From the NCBI GenBank assembly GCA_964528605.1, contig CAZGSV010000006.1:7296-71295 (forward strand): a DNA stretch of 64,000 bases, written 5' to 3'. The notes beneath the pieces were generated by a model. The model saw only the letters and a list, made by a program, of their open reading frames with translations, searched no databases and was not told the origin of the DNA. Positions 24,559 to 31,474 of this stretch are shown here, piece by piece (within the stretch, counting starts at the first letter, position 1; each line of letters begins with the position of its first letter). The translations under genes were made by a program, and so were the position numbers. Source of the DNA: CAZGSV01 sp964528605 (GTDB lineage: Bacteria > Armatimonadota > Zipacnadia > CAZGSV01).

Positions 24559-25866
24559 CTAGCCGGCCCGGAGGCGCCGCAGCAACTCCAGCATCTTGAC
24601 GACCAGGAAGTCGTCCACCTTCTCGTGGAGCGCGTAGGCACCGAAGACCGTCTCCGCCACCATGACCTCAAAGCCGCGGCGAGCGCGCGCCTCCCGCGTT
24701 ACCAGATAGCCCAAAGAGCCATTGGAGGTGCTGACCACCAGGGTATGGCGGAACGGAGAGGCATGCTTGAGGCGGAGGCCGATCTCCGCGAACAACTCGC
24801 CGGGGAAGGGCACGATAACGGCATCGCCCAGCCGCAAGAGGACCTGCAGGAACGGCCGGTGGGTCTTGGGCTGGCCGGCGTTCCATTCGGCGAGCACCGC
24901 CTCGTAGTGTCGGCGACTGGCGTCCTGGAACCAGTCTTTTGGCTGCTGGGGCAACTCGCGCAGCCTTTGCTCCGCGACTTCGCGCGGCTCGAGCGGAGCC
25001 CAGGGGAAGGCGATCTCCTCGGCCAGCACGGACATCTCGACGTCGGCGCGGCAGTCAATGGTGTCGAACACGCGCGCCGCCTCCCGGCCCACAACCGTTC
25101 CCACCTCGACCGATCCCGCCGGCCCGGACCGAGTGCAGCGCGGCGCCACGTCGCCGACCACGCCGTTGAGGAACATCGCCGTGCCGCCGGTGTGGGCTTC
25201 CACGAAGTCAACCATCACGCCGGGCCAGTCGCGCGAGACGGCGAGGATGTCTCCGCTGCGGGTGGTCGGATGGGCGCCGTAGTTGACGAGCGTGGCAAGG
25301 CGCCCCTGGTCGGTGTCGAATCGCAGCACGGTGACCTCGGGATCGTAGGCGCCGAACGGATTCACTCCCAGGACGACCTCGCCGTCCTCACGAATCTGGC
25401 GCCGGTTGACGCCTGCGTCAGAGCGGCCTACGCCCACCCCAACGCGGACGGGCCTCCGGCGCTCCCAGGCGTCGCGCACGCATTGGACGATGGGTGGCAG
25501 GACTGAGGCAATGTAGGCGGAGTTCTGGGCGCGAAAGCCGAAAACGATCTGGGTCTGCGGTGCGGAGTGTGTCTGGATGGCGTGGACGATCAGGTGCGAG
25601 GCGGGGATGCCGGTGTCGCCTTCCACGGCCGTGGCTATGGCGAACCGTTGGTCCTCCTCGACTATGATCCAATCCAGCACGACCAGCGCGGCTCGCCGGT
25701 CCCCTTGCTCGAGCGTGAGCGCGGTGGCGTAGAGAGGATCGTCAACGCGCTGGGCCAGACGGTCCGGCTGCGGGTATCCCGCCAGCCAGGCGCCCAAGGG
25801 CGGCGTGACGTCCACCCGTGCCACGCCGGCAAGAAGAGGAGCAGCAGGGGCCGTCTTCTGACTCAT
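24559..25866 (-). CDS. Neutral/alkaline ceramidase-like protein
   Basis: 435 residues from the ATG at 25864-25866 with GGAGG 7 nt upstream; the longer upstream frame is not supported. It follows the neutral/alkaline non-lysosomal ceramidase N-terminal domain family: AGVARVDVTPPLGAWLAGY at the start, VLDWIIVEEDQ, HAIQTHSAP (zinc-site His pair), VNYGAHPTT and SRDWPGVMVDFVE, then FLNGVVGDVAPR. The known enzymes hydrolyse the amide of ceramide, but bacterial members of this length without a signal peptide are mostly uncharacterised and occur in sugar gene clusters. A second relative lies at 27680-29461. The substrate is unknown. Confidence 0.75.
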   Translation of the reverse strand: MSQKTAPAAPLLAGVARVDVTPPLGAWLAGYPQPDRLAQRVDDPLYATALTLEQGDRRAALVVLDWIIVEEDQRFAIATAVEGDTGIPASHLIVHAIQTHSAPQTQIVFGFRAQNSAYIASVLPPIVQCVRDAWERRRPVRVGVGVGRSDAGVNRRQIREDGEVVLGVNPFGAYDPEVTVLRFDTDQGRLATLVNYGAHPTTRSGDILAVSRDWPGVMVDFVEAHTGGTAMFLNGVVGDVAPRCTRSGPAGSVEVGTVVGREAARVFDTIDCRADVEMSVLAEEIAFPWAPLEPREVAEQRLRELPQQPKDWFQDASRRHYEAVLAEWNAGQPKTHRPFLQVLLRLGDAVIVPFPGELFAEIGLRLKHASPFRHTLVVSTSNGSLGYLVTREARARRGFEVMVAETVFGAYALHEKVDDFLVVKMLELLRRLRAG

Positions 25867-25997
25867 CTGACACCTCCGGGGGTTGCCTGGCGCCCGCGAA
25901 CACGCCGAGCGCCGGCCTGCGAGCAGTCTACCACCACACGAGGGCAGCTTCCCGCCGGCAAGGTCGGCGGGCGGCAGCAGGCGGACGCCGGCGGGCA

Positions 25998-26027
25998 TTG
26001 GTTACCTACGGCGAAGCGTGAGATAAT
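25998..26027 (+). promoter_or_regulatory. Promoter for 26099 gene
   Basis: TTGGTT (25998-26003) and GATAAT (26022-26027) with an 18-bp spacer. The leader contains a small hairpin GTGCTC-TCGG-GAGCAC about 15 nt before the start codon. Confidence 0.5.
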
Positions 26028-26098
26028 CGGCGGCACGGCGAAGTCCGTGGGAGAGCGCACCTTCGTATGAGGAGTGCTCTCGGGAGCACGACAGAAAC

Positions 26099-27619
26099 AT
26101 GCCTCTGGCCTTGGTAATCAGCCTGCCGTTGGTGCTGGCGGCGGCGCCGGAACCTGATTACCTGGCGCTGGTCAGGCGTTGCTGCGACGTCCTCGTCGAG
26201 AAGGGCCGCGACCGCTACGGGCCGGTTCAATCGCCGCTGTTCATGAGCATCCTCAACGTCGAGAGGCAGTCGGCGGAGGCGGAGCCGGCGCCGCTGGATG
26301 GCTGGGTGCGGACCGAGGGGCGCATGCACCGGCGCAACCCGGGGGGCTCTGACCTGTGGGAGGATCAGAGCCTCATCCGCGTCCTTAAGACGGTCTCTCA
26401 ATGGACGGGCGATCCCAAGTACTCCAACGCGGCAGACGAGTACATCCGCTACTTCTTCGAGCACTGCCGCAAGCCGACTACCGGCCTCTTGACCTGGGGC
26501 TCGCACCTGTACTGGGATGCCTTCCGCGATGCTCCGGGCGGGGATCAGGAGGGCGCCGGGCCGCACGAGATACTGGTGCGCGAGCCGTTCTGGGACATGA
26601 TGGGCGCGGTCGCGCCGGAGCGCGTCGAGCAGCAGATTGAGGGCATGTGGCGGTGGCATGTGGTGGATAAGGAGACGGGGTTGTTCAACCGGCACGATGA
26701 CGCTTCACCCGGTTGCGACTTCGCGTTCCTGGGAAGCGAACTGGTCTATGCCTTCGCGTTTCTTCACCACAACAGCGGAGACCCCGTTTGGCAGGAACGC
26801 GCTCACCTGATCGCCAACTGGCACTGGGATGCGCGCAATAAGGACACGGGGCTAGCCCCGGACGCCCCGGGGCTTAGAGACCGTTACGACGGCACGCATT
26901 GTTTCACTACGCTTCCCGGGCCTCACGCGTCGCTGCTGCTGCGGGCCTTGGCGCTGACAGGCGACGAGTTCTACCGCGACCTCGCGCTCGGCCACCTGAG
27001 GGCGTACGACCGGTACGGGTGGGATGCCGCAGCGGAGTCTTACTGGGGCATGCTGCGCCTCGACGGCACCCCGGTTCCGGAGGAAGCGGCGGAGGCGCAG
27101 CGGCCGCGGCGAATGGAGGTGTACGACGATTTCAGACCGACCGGCTATGTGGACGTCTGGCAGACAACCATGTACTCGTACGAGTTCCCGGTGGTTGCCG
27201 CGCAGTCATACGCTTACGCGGCCCAACTGACCGGTGAGCGGGACATGCTGACCGCGACGGAGCGCTGGGCCAAAGTCATCAGAGCGAATCTGCCTGCGAC
27301 GACCGGCCGGCGCTGGGCGCATTTGCTGCGGGAGGCGCTGCCCGACCTTGACCAGGCCGACGGCACGTATGCCGAGAACTACGGCCGCGCGATTGACTTC
27401 TTGCTGCGCGCCGCCGTGGTGCTGAACGACCCCAGCTACGCCCAAACCGCGCGCGCGATCGCCGCCGATGCCATCGCCAGACTGCACCACCCGGACAGCG
27501 GACTGTTCATGGGGCACGCCGCCAAACGCACATATGAAGCCACGGATGGAGTAGGCTATCTTCTCTACGCCTTGCTGGAACTCAACGCCTATCCCGAACT
27601 GCTGGAGCCGAACTTGTGA
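26099..27619 (+). CDS. Secreted alpha/alpha-toroid protein
   Basis: 506 residues, ATG start, weak ribosome site (GGGAG 13 nt upstream). Residues 1-15 form a short hydrophobic leader ending AAAPEPDY, likely a signal peptide. The rest is helical pairs with aromatic turns: DRYGPVQSPLFMSILN, WEDQSLIRVLKTVSQWTGDPKYSNAADEYIRYFF, LTWGSHLYWDAF, HDDASPGCDFAFLGSEL. This is an (alpha/alpha)6-7 toroid as in GH88/GH105, AGE epimerases and several lyases. The YGPVQSPLF opening recurs in proteins of planctomycete-type genomes with no assigned activity. A glycan lyase or hydrolase is inferred from fold and context only. Confidence 0.7.
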   Translation: MPLALVISLPLVLAAAPEPDYLALVRRCCDVLVEKGRDRYGPVQSPLFMSILNVERQSAEAEPAPLDGWVRTEGRMHRRNPGGSDLWEDQSLIRVLKTVSQWTGDPKYSNAADEYIRYFFEHCRKPTTGLLTWGSHLYWDAFRDAPGGDQEGAGPHEILVREPFWDMMGAVAPERVEQQIEGMWRWHVVDKETGLFNRHDDASPGCDFAFLGSELVYAFAFLHHNSGDPVWQERAHLIANWHWDARNKDTGLAPDAPGLRDRYDGTHCFTTLPGPHASLLLRALALTGDEFYRDLALGHLRAYDRYGWDAAAESYWGMLRLDGTPVPEEAAEAQRPRRMEVYDDFRPTGYVDVWQTTMYSYEFPVVAAQSYAYAAQLTGERDMLTATERWAKVIRANLPATTGRRWAHLLREALPDLDQADGTYAENYGRAIDFLLRAAVVLNDPSYAQTARAIAADAIARLHHPDSGLFMGHAAKRTYEATDGVGYLLYALLELNAYPELLEPNL

Positions 27620-27679
27620 GCGCCGCGGCCCCGGCGCCAGGCTGGAAGAGACACGGGGCCGCCGATTGGGAGGAGTGCG

Positions 27680-29461
27680 ATGCGTAGTGCAAGCGCAATC
27701 ATGGCCGCGAGCTGCGCCATCGCGTTGCTTGCGTTCTGGGTCGTTGAGGACGTGGGCGCGGCCGCAGCGCCCCCGGAGTTCAGGGGCCTGGTTCTGGGGC
27801 AGGCCGGGCCCGACGAGGTGCTGCGGGTGCTAGGGCAGCCGAAGTACGGCGAGCCGGCGCGAGATGAGACCGTCATGTACGATTCGCTGCGCCCTGGCCA
27901 CCTGGACGCGCTGACGTTCGACGGCGACCCGCGCAGGCTAGTCCTGGTTGAGGCGGCTACCATCCCGCCCGGTCTCGAAACCCGTGACGCCATCCTGAGC
28001 GCTCTCGGAGAGCCGGAGTATCAACTGGCGCTGGGACACCAGACTATGTACGAGTACACACAGAAGGGCCTGCGCTTGTGGGTTGGCAGCGGGAGCGGCG
28101 AGACAATTGGCGCGGTGCTCTTCGAGCCTCAGGCCCATCCGCGCGTGCCGCCGGCGGAGCAACGACGGGTGGCGGTGCCGCCTCTCGTGCCACCGACGCC
28201 TGGCGAGGCGGCACTGTTTCAGGTCGGGTTTGCCTCGCGGCTTATCACTCCGGCTCAGGACGCACTGGCCGCGCTTGGCTATGAGAAGATACACGACGAT
28301 CTGGAGTTGCGGTGCGTGGTCATTGCTGCGGGCGGCAAGACGGTCGCGCTGATGGCGGGAGACATCTTCGTCTATGGTGCCCACGAAATCGCGCCCATTC
28401 AAGACCACGCTCGCGCCGCGGGGATTGACTATCTGCTCTTCGGCTCCATTCACACTCATAGCGCGCCCGATTGCATCGGCCTCGATCGCCCTCGCCCGTA
28501 CGACTACAACGCCTTCATCGAAAGCCAGGCGGCCGCTTGCCTCGAAGAGGCGAAGGCTAGGCTTGCGCCGGCGACCATCGAGGTCGCGCAGGTGGAGTTG
28601 CCGCTCGAGGGAGGGCATATCTCGACTATCTCCCGCAACTGGCGCGACCCGGGCATCGTTTATCCCTATCTCACGGTGGTGCGCTTCATCGGTGCCGAGG
28701 GGAACCAGGAGCCTGTGGGCACGCTGGTGCAGTTCACGTGCCACCCGGAGCGCCTCATGGGCTACGAAGGCGCCATCAGCGCCGATTGGGTTGGGCCGTT
28801 GCGCGAGACGGTCGAGGCTGCGCTCGGCGGCAGGTGCATCTTCTTCAATGGGCCGCTCGGCGGAATGGTCAGCCCGGACGGTCTGCCAGGCACTGACCGG
28901 TTCGAGGACACGCGGCGCATCGGCGCATGGATCGGAGCGCGCGCCGTGGAGGCGGTGCGGGCGGGCTGCTCGCCGCTGTCCCGGGCCGAGATTCGGTACC
29001 GAACGCGCTCGGTCCTGATACCGGTAGTGAGCGAGAAGCTGCGGGAGCGCATCGGCCCGGGGCGCATCGAACTGGAGCTGATTCACGGCTCGCACGCCAC
29101 CGAGGTCGGCCGCCTCGACGTGGGAGAGCTGCAGATGCTGGTCGTGCCTGGGGAGTTGCTGCCGGACCTGGGGTTTCGCGCGCAGGCGCTGATGACGGGC
29201 GGGCACAACATGATCGTCGGGCTGGCCAACGACGAGATCGGCTACATAGTGCCGGCGTGGGACTACCGCGTGGGCCGCTACGAGGAGAGCACGGGGCTCG
29301 GGCCGAGCGCGGCGCCGCAGATAATGGGCGCCATCGAAGAACTGCTCGCGCCTTCGACCCGTGCGCACCAGGTGACCCCCGCGTCCACGGCGCTCCGTCG
29401 CCGCATGGCCCGCTCTGCCGTCTGTGTGACTAAGGTGCTGTGCGCTAGAGTGTCCGCGTGA
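27680..29461 (+). CDS. Secreted ceramidase-like protein with N-terminal OmlA/SmpA-like repeats
   Basis: 593 residues, ATG with GGAGGAG 5 nt upstream. Residues 1-32 form a signal peptide. Residues about 35-150 hold two copies of a motif that reads G..L..LG.P.Y (VLRVLGQPKYGEP and ILSALGEPEYQLA) like the outer-membrane SmpA/OmlA (BamE) fold. The remainder is a neutral-ceramidase-like domain: FQVGFASRLITP, VALMAGDIFVYGAHE, FGSIHTHSAPD (zinc-site His pair), VQFTCHPERLMGYEGAISADWVG and FFNGPLGGMVSPDG. The fusion is unusual. The gene ends in a GTGA overlap with the methyltransferase at 29458, so the two are co-translated. Confidence 0.75.
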   Translation: MRSASAIMAASCAIALLAFWVVEDVGAAAAPPEFRGLVLGQAGPDEVLRVLGQPKYGEPARDETVMYDSLRPGHLDALTFDGDPRRLVLVEAATIPPGLETRDAILSALGEPEYQLALGHQTMYEYTQKGLRLWVGSGSGETIGAVLFEPQAHPRVPPAEQRRVAVPPLVPPTPGEAALFQVGFASRLITPAQDALAALGYEKIHDDLELRCVVIAAGGKTVALMAGDIFVYGAHEIAPIQDHARAAGIDYLLFGSIHTHSAPDCIGLDRPRPYDYNAFIESQAAACLEEAKARLAPATIEVAQVELPLEGGHISTISRNWRDPGIVYPYLTVVRFIGAEGNQEPVGTLVQFTCHPERLMGYEGAISADWVGPLRETVEAALGGRCIFFNGPLGGMVSPDGLPGTDRFEDTRRIGAWIGARAVEAVRAGCSPLSRAEIRYRTRSVLIPVVSEKLRERIGPGRIELELIHGSHATEVGRLDVGELQMLVVPGELLPDLGFRAQALMTGGHNMIVGLANDEIGYIVPAWDYRVGRYEESTGLGPSAAPQIMGAIEELLAPSTRAHQVTPASTALRRRMARSAVCVTKVLCARVSA

Positions 29462-30126
29462 ACGAAGGCCCGCCCGAGGACGCTCGCACTCCGGCTCAGC
29501 GGCGCTGGGAGTCTCTGCCTCCGGATGCGCCGCGCGACGAGTACTTCGAGGCGTCGCATGATGTCATGGCCGAGTACTACCTGTCCGACCCCACTAATCC
29601 CTACCGGATGTCCGGGCGGTCAAAGGGCGCGGAACGCTGGGAGGAGACGCGGCGCTGCATTGCCGACGCCGTTGACCGTGACGGCGACTTCATGGACATC
29701 GGCTGCGCCAACGGCCTCCTGCTCGAGACGCTGATGGTCTGGGCGGCTGAGAAAGGCCACAGCATTCGGCCTCACGGCATTGACTTCATCGCGGAACTGG
29801 TTGACTACGCGCGGGCGCGCCACCCCGGCCACGAACGCTTGTTGGAGGTGGCCAACGCCTTCTACTGGAAGCCGCGGCGGCAGTACGACTTTGTGCGAAC
29901 CAATCTGGAGTACGTGCCCAAGGCCGACTGGCCTGAGTTCATTGGCCGACTGCTCGACCTGGCCGTGGCGCCGGGGGGGCGGCTAATCGTGTGCCACTAT
30001 GCCGACCCGAACGAGCCGCTGGTGGACGTCTCCGCAGTACTCGAGCAACTGGGTTACACGGCAGCCGGGCGGTCCGCGGCGCCCGGCGTTTCCCTCGCCT
30101 GGGTAGACAAGCCGGCGGAAAGGTAA
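29458..30126 (+). CDS. SAM-dependent class I methyltransferase
   Basis: 222 residues; the GTG start overlaps the stop of the preceding gene by 4 bp. Motif I is FMDIGCANGLLLE (about residues 77-89), followed by HGIDFIAELVDYAR as the acidic loop and PGGRLIVCHY as motif III, giving a Rossmann methyltransferase. No substrate-binding signature is recognised. Translational coupling to a secreted ceramidase-like gene is the only hint to its role. The reading frame is cytosolic with no signal peptide. Confidence 0.8.
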   Translation: MNEGPPEDARTPAQRRWESLPPDAPRDEYFEASHDVMAEYYLSDPTNPYRMSGRSKGAERWEETRRCIADAVDRDGDFMDIGCANGLLLETLMVWAAEKGHSIRPHGIDFIAELVDYARARHPGHERLLEVANAFYWKPRRQYDFVRTNLEYVPKADWPEFIGRLLDLAVAPGGRLIVCHYADPNEPLVDVSAVLEQLGYTAAGRSAAPGVSLAWVDKPAER

Positions 30127-30132
30127 AGAAAA

Positions 30133-30164
30133 GGCGCGCCCGGTTCGTGCAACCGAGGCGCACC
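30133..30164 (-). terminator. Terminator of pseudopilin gene
   Basis: A GC-rich stem of about 12 bp with one bulge and one mismatch (30133-30145 with 30151-30164, loop CGTGC) is followed on the minus strand by CTTTTCTTTACC. It lies between convergent genes and may serve both. Confidence 0.55.
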
Positions 30165-30198
30165 CAACGGATGGTCGCGCTTGAGCCGGCGAGCCGCG

Positions 30199-30663
30199 CT
30201 ACCACTCGCTAAACGGGTTGCCGCTGTGGTCGGTGCCCGTCAACCCGCCAATGCGCACGGTGCCGAGGGGCTCCCCAGAGGGGTTGTAGAGCCAGTCGGC
30301 TCCCTCGGCCGAGCCGCCGGTGAGCCTGTTGAGGGGAAGTTGGCCGGCGGCCACCTGGTCCAGGTAGGGGCCCTTCCAGTCGGTGCTCTTGATGCTGCGC
30401 GTGGAGATGCCCGTGCCCGTCCAGATGATGCCGCTGCTGGGGGCGGCGCGCAGCGTCAGGTCGGTCAGATTGGACGGATAGGAGCCACAGTCTCCCTCGA
30501 ACTCCTTGACCGCCTTGCGCATTTCCTGGAGCGTGCTGCTGGCATTCGACTCGTTCGCCCGCTGGCGCGCCCCCAAAACGCGGGGCAGCACGATGGCGGC
30601 GATGATCGCGATAATGACCATCACCAGCAGGATTTCGATCAAGGTGAACCCACGCCTGCTCAC
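30199..30663 (-). CDS. Type II secretion / type IV pilin-like (GspG-type) pseudopilin
   Basis: About 154 residues from the GTG at 30661-30663, preceded by AGGTGAGG at 6 nt; a GTG 12 nt upstream is possible. The prepilin leader is very short (SRRG), followed by FTLIEILLVMVIIAIIAAIVLPRV, the hydrophobic N-terminal helix with Glu5 of mature pilins. The C-terminal domain has DCGSYPSNLTDLTL and WKGPYLD as in major pseudopilin GspG. A prepilin peptidase would cut after Gly. It stands alone here, without other secretion genes, which is common in these lineages where many orphan pilins occur. It could belong to a T2SS exporting the glycan enzymes. Confidence 0.85.
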   Translation of the reverse strand: MSRRGFTLIEILLVMVIIAIIAAIVLPRVLGARQRANESNASSTLQEMRKAVKEFEGDCGSYPSNLTDLTLRAAPSSGIIWTGTGISTRSIKSTDWKGPYLDQVAAGQLPLNRLTGGSAEGADWLYNPSGEPLGTVRIGGLTGTDHSGNPFSEW

Positions 30664-30730
30664 GGTAGTCCTCACCTTCTTTGGGACGCCCCCCCCCAGC
30701 TAGGCTCTGCCTACCGCCCCGTTGCCGTAG

Positions 30731-30736
30731 AGTATA
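30731..30736 (-). promoter_or_regulatory. -10 element for pseudopilin gene
   Basis: TATACT on the minus strand, about 65 nt upstream of the start; no convincing -35 is seen at 16-18 bp. Confidence 0.35.
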
Positions 30737-30882
30737 TTCCGTACCCCGACCCCGACGGGCCCGAAATCGGCGTGTTTCTGCCGAGGCGACCGGCCCCCGA
30801 CGCCCTGGTCGGAAGCGCCGGCTTGCCGCTGCCACTCCGCCGGGCGTCTGCACGGTGCCCCCGGTAGGTCGGTTTCGGTCCG

Positions 30883-31326
30883 CTATCTGCCCCAGCGCAG
30901 AAGCGCCAGGCCGCCAACCACCAGCAGCGCGCCCAGCACCTTGGTGAGCACTACCCCTTCGCGGAAGATGACGACGGCGAGAACCACGGTGACGAGCGGG
31001 AACGCAGCGGTGAAGGGGACAATGCGCGATGCCTCCCCCGCCCGGAGCGCGGCGTAGTACGCAACTTGGCCGAGCAGCCCCGCCATCAGACCGCCCGCGC
31101 CCAGCAGCGCCAGGCTGCGCAGATCAACCGCGCGCACCTCGTCCCAACGGCGGGTCGCCGCCACAAAGAGCAGCAGCACTGCCGCTATCAGCCACGACCG
31201 GACCGCCAGGGCCGGCAGGGGGGGCACCCTGGTGAGGCCGGCCTTCTCAAACAGAGGGGCGCAGCCCCACAGAATCACAGCCACGCCCGCCCAAGTGAAA
31301 GCGGAAACCGATCTGAGTTCCTGCAT
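30883..31326 (-). CDS. Single-unit EamA/DMT-type membrane protein
   Basis: 147 residues from the ATG at 31324-31326 with AAGGAGG 8 nt upstream; the longer frame upstream is rejected. It has about five hydrophobic segments (WAGVAVILWGCAPLF, LAVRSWLIAAVLLLFVAA, LALLGAGGLMAGLLGQVAYYAAL, IVPFTAAFPLVTVVLAVVIF and VLGALLVVGGLALL) and equals one EamA repeat. Full DMT transporters carry two, so this half-size protein is expected to act as a dimer, as proposed for short EamA members. The substrate is unknown. It faces the promoter region of the rightward gene at 31475. Confidence 0.85.
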   Translation of the reverse strand: MQELRSVSAFTWAGVAVILWGCAPLFEKAGLTRVPPLPALAVRSWLIAAVLLLFVAATRRWDEVRAVDLRSLALLGAGGLMAGLLGQVAYYAALRAGEASRIVPFTAAFPLVTVVLAVVIFREGVVLTKVLGALLVVGGLALLRWGR

Positions 31327-31474
31327 GTCGCTAGCCTCCTTACGGCGCGGTGGTGCCCCTAAAGACTGCCCCAAGCGAGTCAAGAGCGCAAAAGCGGCGA
31401 CTCGCCGGTTGACCGCGCCAGGCGACGGGACTACGGTGTGGCCCGGTGGTTCTGCTCTGAATACCGCTACTGCG

